64,000 nucleotides of DNA. It comes from Rhizobium sp. BT03. Lineage in GTDB: Bacteria > Pseudomonadota > Alphaproteobacteria > Rhizobiales > Rhizobiaceae. The first letter of the stretch is position 1. The number at the start of each line of letters is the position of its first letter. Below, piece by piece: positions 17,910 through 28,744 of the stretch. Location of the stretch: positions 3,490,001 through 3,554,000 of the forward strand of contig NZ_CP125640.1 in NCBI RefSeq assembly GCF_030053155.1. The letters are read 5' to 3'. The notes beneath the pieces are model-generated. The model made no database searches. It worked only from the letters and a program-made list of their open reading frames with translations, and had not been told where the DNA came from. Both the position numbers and the translations under genes were made by a program.

Positions 17910-18899
17910 ATGAAGAAACTTGTCGTGGCAGGCATGCTGTGCCTCGCGGCTGTAACCGGGAGCGAACGGGCGGCCTATTCCGCTTCGTTCTTTGGGCTGC
18001 ATCTCGGCGGCCGATCCGCGGAAAACCAGTCGGCGCCGCCTGTTGTCAAAGTGCAGAGCGGCGACGCCGAGGTTCGCGTGCAGCAGCTCGAAGAGCAACT
18101 GCGGCAGCTGAACGGCCGGATCGAGGAGATGAGCTTCCAGCTGCTGCAGATGCAGGAGACGATCCGCAAGCAGCAGGAAGACAATGAATTCCGCTTCCAG
18201 CAGTTGGAAAAGACGGGCGCCAGCGGCGGCGGCGCCAAAGCTCCTGTCAAAAAGAGCGAGACCGATACCGCTCCGGCAGCTTCCGGCGGCGATGACGTTG
18301 CCAGGGTGATCCAAGCACCGCAGGGGGCCGAAACGGCTCCCTCCACCAACGTGCCTGGCAATAGCGGCCTCGGCCAGCCGCCGAAGGAGCTCGGCTCGAT
18401 CGATTTCGATCAGAACGGCAATCCGGTCGGCGGAACCGTCGATGAAAATGCGGGAATGGGTTCCGGCCCTATCCCCGATGCCACTCCCGGCGCGCCGCAG
18501 CAGACTGCCTCGCTCGGCGGCGAGGCGGACCAGTACAAGGCGGCCTATGGTCACGTCTTATCCGGCGACTACAGCACGGCCGAACAGGAATTCACCCAGT
18601 ACATCACCCGCTACCCGAGCAGCGCGCGGGCGGCGGACGCCAATTTCTGGCTCGGCGAAGCGCTCTATTCGCAGGGCAAGTACAACGAGGCGGCCAAGAC
18701 CTTCCTCAATGCGCATCAGAAATACGGCACATCCGAAAAGGCGCCCGAGATGCTGTTGAAACTCGGCATGTCGCTTGCGGCGCTCGACAATACCGAGACG
18801 GCCTGTGCAACACTGCGCGAAGTCTCGAAGCGCTATCCGAAGGCTTCGCGTGCCGTCATAAGCAAGGTTGCGAGCGAACAGAAGCGCCTCGCCTGCTAA
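17910..18899 (+). CDS. cpoB: Cell division coordinator CpoB (YbgF)
   Basis: CpoB couples the Tol-Pal machine to septal peptidoglycan synthesis in characterised species. The 329-residue precursor has a signal peptide (MKKLVVAGMLCLAAVTG). A coiled coil rich in Gln/Glu (about 50-95, VQQLEEQLRQLNGRIEEM) is followed by a disordered Pro/Gly/Ala-rich stretch (about 100-200) and TPR repeats in the C-terminal third (YKAAYGHVLSGDYSTAEQEF, NFWLGEALYSQGKYNEAAK). Position after pal supports the call. The start at 17910 has AGGA upstream. The tilS gene starts 11 bp after its stop. Confidence 0.95.
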   Translation: MKKLVVAGMLCLAAVTGSERAAYSASFFGLHLGGRSAENQSAPPVVKVQSGDAEVRVQQLEEQLRQLNGRIEEMSFQLLQMQETIRKQQEDNEFRFQQLEKTGASGGGAKAPVKKSETDTAPAASGGDDVARVIQAPQGAETAPSTNVPGNSGLGQPPKELGSIDFDQNGNPVGGTVDENAGMGSGPIPDATPGAPQQTASLGGEADQYKAAYGHVLSGDYSTAEQEFTQYITRYPSSARAADANFWLGEALYSQGKYNEAAKTFLNAHQKYGTSEKAPEMLLKLGMSLAALDNTETACATLREVSKRYPKASRAVISKVASEQKRLAC

Positions 18900-18910
18900 G
18901 GTCTTCCGGC

Positions 18911-20392
18911 ATGTTTCCGGAAGCCCGATCGCCGCGAGAGGCGATCCTCCAGTTTCTCACCTCGCTTCAAAGCCCCGCACGCATTCTCGTCGCGATATCG
19001 GGCGGCAGCGATTCCACCGGCCTGCTTCTCCTTCTCGATGAAGCCGTGAAGGCCGCGCCCCATCTCAAAATCTCCCTATGCGCTGCGACCGTCGACCACG
19101 CGTTGCGCACCGGCTCCGCAGACGAGGCGCGAGAAGTCGCAGCCCTCTGTACGCCGCTCGGCATTGCCCACACCATCATGACCTGGCAGGGCGACAAGCC
19201 GAAAACCGGCATCATGGCCGCGGCCCGCGAGGCGCGTTACAGCCTGCTCGCCGAAGCGGCGGAAGCGTTTGGCGCCGATCTCATCGCCACCGGCCATACT
19301 CTCGACGATCAGCGCGAAACATTGCAGATGCGCGGCGTGCGAACGGAGCAGCTGTCATCAGGTATCGCCGATGCGGTGCTGTTCGACCGGCGGTTCTGGA
19401 TTTTGCGGCCGCTTCTCTTTTCCAGCCGGGCAGATATCCGCGCTTTTCTCAAAGATCAGCGTGTTTCGTGGATCGACGACCCCAGCAATGAGGACGTAAA
19501 ATACGAGCGGGTGCGGGTGCGCCGGCAGCTATCGACCGATCCTGCGATGGAGACGGATATTCGCGCGGCCTGGGAAGCACGGCTGGCTGTGTCGTCCGCA
19601 GCAGCCGAATGGCTTGACCGCCATTTCAGGCTTCATGGCGGTCTGCTTGGCCAGGTATCTGTCGATGGGTTGCGGCAGGATCGCGCAGTTCTGGACTATG
19701 CGCTCGGCCGCCTGACGGCGGTCTTCGGCGGGCAGGCATTCGCGCCGGGGAGGGCGCAGATGGAGCGCCTTCTCTCATTTGTCACCGGCGGGGAACCGGG
19801 GCGGATGACTGTCGGTCGAGTGGTGTTCGATCTGAGGCGTGACGGGCTCTATCTCTCGCGCGAGAGCCGGGGAATATTGCCGCTGGTGTTGCGACCGGGA
19901 GAGGCGGGGGTGTGGGATGGGCGGTTTGAAGCCGCAAACGGCTCCGGAGCGACCGTAAGGATAGAGGCGCAGGCCACCCGCTCCTCCCTCATTCCTGTGT
20001 CCTCAGGGCTTCGCCTGAGGGATGTCACAGGAATCCAGCCACCGCGCGTCGGCGCGGTGAATGACTCGACAAAACAGGACGAATCTCCCGCGCCCAAGGA
20101 CTTGGGCGCGCTGGATTCCTGTGACGAGCACAGGAATGAGGGGGAGTGGAGCAGGGGCCTGCCCAAGTCCGCTTCGAAGCGTGCCGTCGCCTCAGCGCCG
20201 GCTTTTTCCGTCGATGGACACCCTCTATCTCTGGAATCCGCCGCAGCGATCCATCTCACACCCTATTTCGCACCCTTCGACCGCTTTTTGACACGATTTG
20301 ATTTCATCTTTGCCAACAGGCTTTCGGCGGTTTTCGCGACGGCGCCCTATGCGAGGCCGCCTTTAAGAAGTATTGACGGAAAAACCATCTGA
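18911..20392 (+). CDS. tilS: tRNA(Ile)-lysidine synthase TilS with in-frame repeat insertion
   Basis: TilS adds lysine to C34 of tRNA-Ile2(CAU) using ATP, allowing it to read AUA. The N-terminal PP-loop motif is SGGSDST (residues 30-36). The ATP-pyrophosphatase domain continues through ATVDHALR and GHTLDDQRET. At 493 residues it is longer than usual for the family. The excess matches residues about 358-412, encoded by a nested palindrome (19984-20145) with no stop codons. Beyond it the normal C-terminal segment resumes (HLTPYFAPFDRFLTRFDFIFANR), so the gene appears functional. It follows cpoB closely. Confidence 0.95.
   Translation: MFPEARSPREAILQFLTSLQSPARILVAISGGSDSTGLLLLLDEAVKAAPHLKISLCAATVDHALRTGSADEAREVAALCTPLGIAHTIMTWQGDKPKTGIMAAAREARYSLLAEAAEAFGADLIATGHTLDDQRETLQMRGVRTEQLSSGIADAVLFDRRFWILRPLLFSSRADIRAFLKDQRVSWIDDPSNEDVKYERVRVRRQLSTDPAMETDIRAAWEARLAVSSAAAEWLDRHFRLHGGLLGQVSVDGLRQDRAVLDYALGRLTAVFGGQAFAPGRAQMERLLSFVTGGEPGRMTVGRVVFDLRRDGLYLSRESRGILPLVLRPGEAGVWDGRFEAANGSGATVRIEAQATRSSLIPVSSGLRLRDVTGIQPPRVGAVNDSTKQDESPAPKDLGALDSCDEHRNEGEWSRGLPKSASKRAVASAPAFSVDGHPLSLESAAAIHLTPYFAPFDRFLTRFDFIFANRLSAVFATAPYARPPLRSIDGKTI
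19984..20145. repeat. Nested palindromic repeat inserted in the tilS reading frame
   Basis: Outer arms CCCTCATTCCTGTG (from 19986) and its complement (ending 20142) enclose a second perfect 14-bp pair (20026-20039 with 20110-20123). Inner hairpins lie at 20001-20020, 20042-20057 and 20089-20110. The same kind of sequence occurs in non-coding repeats in rhizobia and other alphaproteobacteria. Here it is read through as about 54 extra amino acids. Confidence 0.85.
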
Positions 20393-20405
20393 CCTGGGGG
20401 ATCGC

Positions 20406-20435
20406 CTTGGCAATCGCACGGCGCAACCCTATGTT
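20406..20435 (+). promoter_or_regulatory. Putative RpoH (sigma-32) promoter of ftsH
   Basis: CTTGGCA at 20406-20412 and CCCTATGTT at 20427-20435 are separated by 14 bp. This fits the heat-shock sigma consensus CTTG...CCCNATNT, 55 bp ahead of the ftsH start. ftsH is heat-shock regulated in many proteobacteria. Confidence 0.55.
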
Positions 20436-20489
20436 AGAAACGAATAAGACGGTCGCCATGAGGCGGCTGTTCCAGTGCTGGGGAGTTCA

Positions 20490-22421
<1,932 letters not shown>

Positions 22422-22442
22422 GCGGCTGAGACCATCTTGAAC

Positions 22443-22480
22443 AAGGCCGGGTTTCCCCAGCAGGAGATCCGGCCTTTTCT
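22443..22480 (+). terminator. Terminator after ftsH
   Basis: Stem AAGGCCGG / CCGGCCTT followed by TTCT about 20 bp after the stop codon. Confidence 0.8.
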
Positions 22481-22663
22481 ATTGGTAACGGGATATAATC
22501 ATTTTTCTTGCTAATTTACGTGCCGATCGCCGCATTTTGTGGCATTCCGCTGAATTGAGGCAAGCGTGAATCACGCTCCTGGATTGACGACATTCCACGG
22601 AAGCCGGATTCGCTTGGAACGGTGCGCTGCCTTGAATGGCGCGCGAAAAGCGCAGGAGAGCAG

Positions 22664-24016
22664 ATGAAGAGACGCTATTTCGGTACGGACGGTATTCGCG
22701 GCCAATCCAACGTCTTCCCGATGACGCCGGATCTCGCCATGCGGGTCGGCATTGCCGCCGGCACGATCTTCCGCCGCGGCAACCACCGCCACCGCGTCGT
22801 CATCGGCAAGGATACGCGCCTTTCCGGTTATATGCTTGAGAACGCCATGGTCGCAGGCTTCACCGCGGCTGGTCTGGATGCCTTTATTCTCGGCCCGATT
22901 CCGACGCCTGCCGTCGCGATGCTGACGCGCTCGCTGCGCTGCGATATCGGCGTGATGATCTCGGCGTCGCACAATCCTTACGAGGATAACGGCATCAAGC
23001 TCTTCGGCCCTGATGGTTACAAGCTTTCCGACGACCTCGAAGCCGAGATCGAGGATCTGCTCGAAAAGGACCTGAACGCCCAGCTTGCCAAATCCGACGA
23101 TATCGGCCGCGCCAAACGCGTCGATGGCGTGCATGACCGCTATATCGAACATGCCAAGCGCACGCTGCCGCGCGACGTGACGCTGCAGGGTCTGAGGATC
23201 GCGATCGACTGCGCCAATGGTGCCGCCTACAAAGTGGCGCCTGCCGTGCTCTGGGAGCTCGGTGCCGAAGTCGTCACCATCGGCAACGAGCCGAACGGCA
23301 CCAACATTAATTTGAATTGCGGCTCCACGAGCCCGGTTGCGCTGCAGAAGAAGGTCGACGAAGTGCGCGCCGATATCGGCATCGCGCTCGATGGCGATGC
23401 CGACCGAGTCATCATCGTCGATGAAAACGGCTCGATCGTCGACGGTGACCAGTTGATGGCCGTCATCGCCGAGAGCTGGGCCGAGAACCAGCAGCTGCGC
23501 GGCAATGGCATCGTCGCCACCGTGATGTCCAATCTCGGCCTCGAGCGCTTCCTCGACGAGCGCGGCATGGCGCTTGCCCGCACGCGGGTCGGCGACCGTT
23601 ACGTCGTCGAGCATATGCGCCAGCACAATTACAATGTCGGCGGCGAACAGTCGGGCCACATCGTGCTCTCGGACTACGGCACGACTGGCGACGGTCTGGT
23701 CGCAGCGCTGCAGATCCTGGCCGCGGTCAAGCGGACCGGCCGGACCGTCAGCGAGGTCTGCCGCCGCTTCGAGCCGGTGCCGCAGCTCCTGCGCAACGTG
23801 CGTATCAGCGGCGGCAAGCCGCTGGAGGATATCCAGGTGCAGAAGGCGATCGCCGATGCCGAAGCCGAGCTCGCCAAGAACGGCCGCCTCGTCATCCGCC
23901 CCTCGGGCACCGAGCCGCTGATCCGCGTCATGGCCGAGGGCGACGACCGCGCTCAAATCGAGCGTATCGTCAACGAGCTGATCGGCACGATCTCGAACGT
24001 GCGGACTGCCGCCTGA
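22664..24016 (+). CDS. glmM: Phosphoglucosamine mutase
   Basis: GlmM converts glucosamine-6-phosphate to glucosamine-1-phosphate for peptidoglycan and LPS synthesis. The 450-residue protein starts [13 protein letters not shown] and has the phosphoserine loop [14 protein letters not shown] (Ser near residue 102). The metal-binding loop is [11 protein letters not shown], the sugar-binding loop is [12 protein letters not shown], and the phosphate-binding loop is [12 protein letters not shown]. All four signature regions of the alpha-phosphohexomutase family are intact. The start at 22664 follows GGAGAG. It has its own upstream region after the ftsH terminator; ftsH-glmM is a common order. Confidence 0.98.
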   Translation: MKRRYFGTDGIRGQSNVFPMTPDLAMRVGIAAGTIFRRGNHRHRVVIGKDTRLSGYMLENAMVAGFTAAGLDAFILGPIPTPAVAMLTRSLRCDIGVMISASHNPYEDNGIKLFGPDGYKLSDDLEAEIEDLLEKDLNAQLAKSDDIGRAKRVDGVHDRYIEHAKRTLPRDVTLQGLRIAIDCANGAAYKVAPAVLWELGAEVVTIGNEPNGTNINLNCGSTSPVALQKKVDEVRADIGIALDGDADRVIIVDENGSIVDGDQLMAVIAESWAENQQLRGNGIVATVMSNLGLERFLDERGMALARTRVGDRYVVEHMRQHNYNVGGEQSGHIVLSDYGTTGDGLVAALQILAAVKRTGRTVSEVCRRFEPVPQLLRNVRISGGKPLEDIQVQKAIADAEAELAKNGRLVIRPSGTEPLIRVMAEGDDRAQIERIVNELIGTISNVRTAA

Positions 24017-24104
24017 TTCTTTGAGGCCACATCTGGCTCGACGGCAAGCCCGGCGACATGGTTTGGGGATGGGCGACGTCCTCTCTCCGCCCTCATCCTG
24101 AGGC

Positions 24105-24212
24105 GCCCCGCAGGGGCCTCGAAGGACGAGGTCGGCCACCGGGGCGCTATCCTACAATTCGGATGGCTGTGAGCGCAGCCAACCGCTTCGTCCTTCGAGG
24201 CCCCTGCGGGGC
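24105..24212. repeat. Palindromic repeat with perfect 25-bp arms
   Basis: Arms at 24105-24129 and 24188-24212 (core GGGGCCTCGAAGGACGA and complement) enclose 58 bp. This is a dispersed intergenic repeat type common in alphaproteobacterial genomes. It sits just after glmM. Confidence 0.85.
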
Positions 24213-24400
24213 ACCTCTGAAGGCTGATCGGTCTGCTTTGCTCGTGACGCTTTGCTCTACGGCAGAAAATCTAGCGCAAGTATCCAACCGCCCACCTCAC
24301 CAAGTCAGTTTATGCGGGGACTGGCATTGTCTGGTTTCGCTAGCGGACGGCGTCCCTGACACGAGCGTCTGCGCTGTGAATGGGGTTCTTCCGCCCGCCC

Positions 24401-24503
24401 CACCCTCCGTCCTGCTCGGCCTTGAGCCGAGCATCCACACCGCGTCCCCAGTTGTTGCCGTATGGATCCCAGGCTCAAGGCCTGGGAAGACGGAGAGTGT
24501 GGT
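24401..24503. repeat. Nested palindromic repeat (second type)
   Basis: Two hairpins, GCTCGGCCTTGAGCCGAGC (24414-24432) and CCCAGGCTCAAGGCCTGGG (24468-24486), lie inside outer complementary flanks (CTCCGTC and GACGGAG). The organisation resembles the element inside tilS. Confidence 0.75.
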
Positions 24504-24764
24504 TAGCGTGCTCGCCAAACCCGCCGTCAGCGTGCAGAGACACACCACAGCGGTGCTTCGTTAGGCCGGCACTTACTACGCCCCCGCCAATTTATCACCA
24601 CCGGTGATGATCATAGGCCCGTGTCACGGCCGGACGAAGATTACGGGAAAAGCTGGAGCGTTAACCAGCCAAATCGTCTCGTCAGGTCGTCCCTTCAAAG
24701 ACTTACCGTGGAAATCCATGTTTCCTCTACCTGCAGCTTCAAGATCTACGGTAAATAATCGTGG

Positions 24765-24780
24765 TTAAGCAGCTTTTAAC
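24765..24780 (+). promoter_or_regulatory. Exact CtrA-type binding site
   Basis: TTAA-GCAGCTT-TTAAC fits the CtrA consensus TTAA-N7-TTAAC without mismatch. It lies 86 bp before the start of the outer-membrane protein gene. CtrA is the cell-cycle master regulator of alphaproteobacteria; regulation of this gene by it is inferred. Confidence 0.55.
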
Positions 24781-24865
24781 GTTTCCCATTCATTATCCAT
24801 CCGAAGCGTATCAGTTTGGCAGCGACTTGAAGCCTGCCGACCCAACGGATTTTGGAGTGGGATCC

Positions 24866-25702
24866 ATGAAAAGAAGCTTGTCCGGCATCTTTGCCGCATT
24901 GTTGATCGCGACAAACGCCTATTCCGCGGACCTCGCCCCTGCCGAGCCTATTCCGGAGCAGCCGCCCGAAGTGGCGGTCAGCGAAGCGACCGGCTGGTAC
25001 CTGCGCGGCGATGTCGGTTATGCCTTCACCGATCTGCGCGGCGCCCGCTATTTCCAGGGCAGCAATGCCACCGAGGTCGATTTCGACGACGCTGACCTCG
25101 ACGACGCATGGACGATCGGCGGCGGTGTCGGTTATCAGATCAACAGCTATCTGCGCACCGATCTGACCTTTGATTATCTGACGCAGGCGGATTTCAAGGG
25201 CTCGACGGTCGGACAGTGCGGCTTCCCGCTGGTGGATTGCACCTCGAGCGACCGCTCTTCGCTGACAGCCTATACGCTGCTCGCCAACGCTTACGTCGAC
25301 CTCGGCACCTATGGCTACGTCACGCCTTATGTCGGCGCCGGTATCGGTGGTTCCTACGTCAAGTGGAAGAACCTGCGCAACGTCGCCTGCGCCGATGACG
25401 GCAGCTTCTGCGACGATCAGGTCACTCATGGCGGCAAAGGCAACTGGCGCTTTACTTACGCCCTCATGGCCGGCGCCTCGGTCGACGTGACCTGCAACTT
25501 CAAGGCCGATGTCGGCTACCGCTACCTGCATATCGATGGCGGCAACATGTTCGGCTATGCCGAAAATGGCGGTCCGGGCCGCGACAAGGGCCTCAGCGCC
25601 CATGAAGTCCGCGTCGGTGGCCGCTACCTCTTCGGCGGATGCGCCCAGGCGAGCTACGAACCGCCGCCGGAAATTCCGCTGCAGCCGGCGGTCTACAAGT
25701 AA
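24866..25702 (+). CDS. Outer-membrane beta-barrel protein (Omp25/31-like)
   Basis: The 278-residue precursor has a signal peptide (MKRSLSGIFAALLIATNAYS, cleaved before ADLAP) and a short Pro-rich linker. An eight-strand-type barrel follows, with alternating patterns such as GWYLRGDVGYAFTDL, YVTPYVGAGIGGSYVKW, and ADVGYRYLHIDGGN. A near C-terminal strand VRVGGRYLF precedes a Pro-rich tail. This is the OmpA-like transmembrane/Omp25-Omp31 porin group common in Rhizobiales. Two Cys pairs in loops (QCGFPLVDC and CADDGSFC) could form disulfides. The start at 24866 follows GGAG; a longer frame from 24761 overlaps the CtrA-type site and is rejected. Confidence 0.88.
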   Translation: MKRSLSGIFAALLIATNAYSADLAPAEPIPEQPPEVAVSEATGWYLRGDVGYAFTDLRGARYFQGSNATEVDFDDADLDDAWTIGGGVGYQINSYLRTDLTFDYLTQADFKGSTVGQCGFPLVDCTSSDRSSLTAYTLLANAYVDLGTYGYVTPYVGAGIGGSYVKWKNLRNVACADDGSFCDDQVTHGGKGNWRFTYALMAGASVDVTCNFKADVGYRYLHIDGGNMFGYAENGGPGRDKGLSAHEVRVGGRYLFGGCAQASYEPPPEIPLQPAVYK

Positions 25703-25726
25703 GCTCAATTCGCGCCCATCAGAAAC

Positions 25727-25749
25727 GCCGCCCGCCCGGGCGGCTTTTT
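25727..25749 (+). terminator. Terminator after the outer-membrane protein gene
   Basis: Stem GCCGCCCG / CGGGCGGC with a 2-base loop, followed by five T residues. Confidence 0.85.
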
Positions 25750-25816
25750 GCTGCGTCAAGCGTGCCTGCGTCAAAATATCCTCTCTCTGCGACACTTCGA
25801 TCTTGACTAAGGCGCC

Positions 25817-25884
25817 TGCTATCCATACACACGGCGGCGGGACACCCTTCCCCAACGAAGGGCTTTCTATCTGAGAGGATAGCA
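25817..25884 (+). ncRNA. serC leader RNA motif (cis-regulatory)
   Basis: The 5' untranslated region of serC has closing stem TGCTATCC (25817-25824) paired with GGATAGCA (25877-25884). An inner CCCTT/AAGGG hairpin lies near 25845-25863. The 3' strand of the closing stem contains the GAGAGGAT ribosome binding region, 2 bp before the ATG, so folding would hide the translation start. This agrees in position and layout with the serC motif described upstream of serC in alphaproteobacteria. Its ligand, if any, is unknown. Confidence 0.75.
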
Positions 25885-25886
25885 TC

Positions 25887-27065
25887 ATGGCAAAGACCGC
25901 AAAGCCGGACATCCGTCCGAATAATACTCATTTTTCTTCTGGCCCCTGCTCGAAGCGCCCCGGTTGGTCGCTCGAGGCTCTTTCTGACGCGGCCCTTGGC
26001 CGTTCGCACCGTGCGAAGGTCGGCAAGACCAAGCTGAAGCAGGCCATCGACCTTACCCGTGAAATTCTTGACGTGCCGGCGGATTACCGCATCGGCATCG
26101 TTCCGGCGTCCGATACCGGCGCCGTCGAAATGGCGCTCTGGTCGCTGCTCGGCGAACGCGGCGTCGACATGCTCGCCTGGGAAAGCTTCGGCGCCGGCTG
26201 GGTCACCGATGTCGTCAAGCAGCTGAAGCTCAAGGACGTCCGCAAGCTCGAAGCCGGTTACGGCGAGCTTCCCGATCTCTCCGCCGTCGATTTCGACCGC
26301 GATGTGGTCTTCACCTGGAACGGCACCACGTCAGGCGTGCGCGTGCCGAACGCCGATTTCATTCCGGCCGACCGCAAGGGCCTGACGATCTGCGATGCCA
26401 CTTCGGCGGCTTTCGCCCAGGAACTCGATTTCGCCAAGCTCGATGTCGTCACTTTCTCCTGGCAGAAGGTTCTGGGCGGCGAGGGCGCCCACGGCGTCAT
26501 CATTCTTTCGCCGCGCGCCGTTGAGCGCCTCACCACCTATACGCCGGCCTGGCCGCTGCCGAAGATCTTCCGCATGACCTCGGGCGGCAAGCTGACGGAA
26601 GGCATCTTCCAGGGCGAGACGATCAACACGCCGTCGATGCTCTGCGTCGAGGACTACATCGATGCGCTTGTCTGGGCCAAGGGCCTCGGCGGTCTCAAGG
26701 CGCTGATCGCGCGCGCCGATGCCAATGCCAAGGTCATCCACGATTTCGTCGCCGCCAACGACTGGATCGCCAATCTCGCCGTCAAGGCGGAAACGGCCTC
26801 CAACACCTCCGTCTGCCTGAAGATCGTCGACAAAGACATCACGGCGCTCGACGACGACGGCCAGGCGGCTTTCGCCAAGGGCCTGGTCGGCCTCCTGGAA
26901 AAGGAAGGCGTCGCCTATGACGTCGGACACTATCGCGACGCGCCGTCCGGCTTGCGTATCTGGGCCGGCGCCACGATCGAGGCATCCGACATGCAGAAGC
27001 TGATGCCCTGGCTTTCCTGGGCCTTCGAAACACAGAAGGCGCAACTCGCTCAGGCAGCCGCTTGA
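25887..27065 (+). CDS. serC: Phosphoserine aminotransferase
   Basis: SerC converts 3-phosphohydroxypyruvate and glutamate to phosphoserine in serine biosynthesis, using PLP. The 392-residue protein begins with the family segment [16 protein letters not shown]. It shows the aspartate and lysine of the PLP site in [14 protein letters not shown] and [15 protein letters not shown]. It is of the alphaproteobacterial long SerC type. The gene is preceded by the serC leader RNA and followed after 81 bp by serA, giving the first two steps of the pathway together. Confidence 0.97.
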   Translation: MAKTAKPDIRPNNTHFSSGPCSKRPGWSLEALSDAALGRSHRAKVGKTKLKQAIDLTREILDVPADYRIGIVPASDTGAVEMALWSLLGERGVDMLAWESFGAGWVTDVVKQLKLKDVRKLEAGYGELPDLSAVDFDRDVVFTWNGTTSGVRVPNADFIPADRKGLTICDATSAAFAQELDFAKLDVVTFSWQKVLGGEGAHGVIILSPRAVERLTTYTPAWPLPKIFRMTSGGKLTEGIFQGETINTPSMLCVEDYIDALVWAKGLGGLKALIARADANAKVIHDFVAANDWIANLAVKAETASNTSVCLKIVDKDITALDDDGQAAFAKGLVGLLEKEGVAYDVGHYRDAPSGLRIWAGATIEASDMQKLMPWLSWAFETQKAQLAQAAA

Positions 27066-27146
27066 CGTGATCGCATCCGGCTCCGCCACAGGGCGGAGCC
27101 CGCATCTCCATTCATTCATCGCTGAACACTTTTGAAGGAGGCCACA

Positions 27147-28742
27147 ATGGCACCTCGCGTTCTCGTATCCGACGAATTGTCGGAAACCGCCGTCCAGATC
27201 TTCCGCGACCGCGGCGTCGAAGTCGATTTCGAACCGCAGCTCGGCAAGGACAAGGACCGTCTGCTCGACGTCATCGGCAAATATGATGGTCTGGCCATCC
27301 GCTCCGCCACCAAGGTGACGGAAAAGATCATCCAGGGGGCGACGAACCTCAAGGTCGTCGGCCGCGCCGGTATCGGCGTCGACAATGTCGATATTCCGGC
27401 CGCTTCGCGCCGCGGCATCATCGTCATGAACACGCCTTTCGGCAATTCGATCACCACGGCCGAACACGCGATCGCGCTGATGTTCGCCGTTGCCCGCCAG
27501 CTTCCGGCAGCCGATACCTCGACGCAGGCCGGCAAATGGGAGAAGTCGAAATTCATGGGTGTCGAGATCACCGGCAAGACGCTCGGCGTCATCGGCGCCG
27601 GCAATATCGGCTCGATCGTCTGCGCCCGCGCCATCGGCTTGAAGATGCATGTCGTCGCCTATGACCCGTTCCTGTCCAAGGAGCGCGCCGAGGAGATGGG
27701 CGTCACCAAGGTCGAGCTGGACGAGCTTTTCGCCCGTGCCGATTTCATCACGCTGCATGTGCCGATGACCGACAAGACGCGCGGCATCCTCAACAAGGAA
27801 GCGCTGGCAAAGACCAAGCCCGGCGTGCGCATCATCAATTGCGCCCGCGGCGGCCTGGTCGATGAAGCAGCGCTGGCCGAAGCCATCAAGTCCGGCCATG
27901 TCGCGGGTGCTGCCTTCGACGTGTTCGAGGTCGAGCCGGCCAAGGAAAGCCCGCTCTTCGGCCTGCCGAACGTCGTCTGCACGCCGCATCTCGGGGCTTC
28001 GACGACCGAGGCGCAGGAAAACGTTGCTCTCCAGGTCGCCGAGCAGATGGCGGACTACCTCGTCAAGGGTGCGGTCTCCAACGCCATCAACATGCCGTCG
28101 ATCACCGCGGAAGAAGCACCGATCCTGAAGCCCTTCATCCGCCTCGCCGACGTTCTCGGCGCTTTCGTCGGCCAGGTCACCGAGGAGCCGATCAAGGAAA
28201 TCGAGATCCTCTATGACGGCATTACCGCCAACATGAACACGCGGGCGCTGACGAGCGCGGTGCTCGCCGGCCTCATCCGCCCGCAGGTCGCCGACGTCAA
28301 CATGGTTTCGGCGCCGATCATGGTCAAGGAAAAGGGCGTCGTGCTTTCCGAGGTCAAGCGCGACAAGACAGGTGTCTTCGACGGCTATATCAAGCTGACG
28401 GTGACGACCGAGAGCATGACGCGTTCGGTCGCTGGCACGGTGTTTTCGGATGGCAAGCCGCGCTTCATCCAGATCAAGGGCATCAACCTCGATGCCGATG
28501 TCGGCTCGCACATGATCTACATCACCAATACCGACGTCCCTGGAATGATCGGCTTCATCGGCACGACGCTTGGTACCGCTGGCGTCAACATCGCCAACTT
28601 TCAGCTTGGCCGCGACAAGCAGGGCGGCGACGCCATCGCTCTGCTCTATGTCGACGGCGACGTGGATGAAGCCGTGCTTGGGGAACTGACTGCTCACCAG
28701 GCGATCCGCCAAGCGAAGCTACTGACCTTCAATATCGACTAA
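27147..28742 (+). CDS. serA: D-3-phosphoglycerate dehydrogenase
   Basis: SerA oxidises 3-phosphoglycerate to 3-phosphohydroxypyruvate, the first step of serine synthesis. The 531-residue protein is the long form. It has a catalytic and NAD domain (GRAGIGVDNVDIPAA, NAD motif LGVIGAGNIGS, catalytic CTPHLGASTTEAQENV), then an intervening domain (about 320-450) and a C-terminal ACT domain (DVPGMIGFIGTTLGTAGVNIANFQLGR) for serine feedback. The start MAPRVLVSD follows AAGGAGG, the best ribosome binding site in this part. A terminator is found about 130 bp downstream. Confidence 0.98.
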   Translation: MAPRVLVSDELSETAVQIFRDRGVEVDFEPQLGKDKDRLLDVIGKYDGLAIRSATKVTEKIIQGATNLKVVGRAGIGVDNVDIPAASRRGIIVMNTPFGNSITTAEHAIALMFAVARQLPAADTSTQAGKWEKSKFMGVEITGKTLGVIGAGNIGSIVCARAIGLKMHVVAYDPFLSKERAEEMGVTKVELDELFARADFITLHVPMTDKTRGILNKEALAKTKPGVRIINCARGGLVDEAALAEAIKSGHVAGAAFDVFEVEPAKESPLFGLPNVVCTPHLGASTTEAQENVALQVAEQMADYLVKGAVSNAINMPSITAEEAPILKPFIRLADVLGAFVGQVTEEPIKEIEILYDGITANMNTRALTSAVLAGLIRPQVADVNMVSAPIMVKEKGVVLSEVKRDKTGVFDGYIKLTVTTESMTRSVAGTVFSDGKPRFIQIKGINLDADVGSHMIYITNTDVPGMIGFIGTTLGTAGVNIANFQLGRDKQGGDAIALLYVDGDVDEAVLGELTAHQAIRQAKLLTFNID

Positions 28743-28744
28743 TG

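Larger units (their letters stand above)
24017..24865. other. Gene-free spacer with two palindromic repeats
   Basis: The 849 bp between glmM and the outer-membrane gene hold two palindromic elements (24105-24212 and 24401-24503) and a CtrA-type site. A 168-codon open frame on the plus strand (24058-24564) runs straight through both repeats and has no ribosome binding site, so I do not call it a gene. The stretch 24213-24400 and 24504-24760 shows nothing I can identify. Confidence 0.7.

Noticed and set aside
24058..24564. 168-codon plus-strand open frame after glmM
   Set aside because: It runs through two palindromic repeats, has no ribosome binding site, and shows repeat-like residue patterns.
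26331..28712. Very long minus-strand open frame (793 codons) opposite serA and the serC 3' part
   Set aside because: It is antisense to well-recognised genes; its residues (many Asp, Arg, Ala, His) are typical of the shadow of GC-rich coding DNA.
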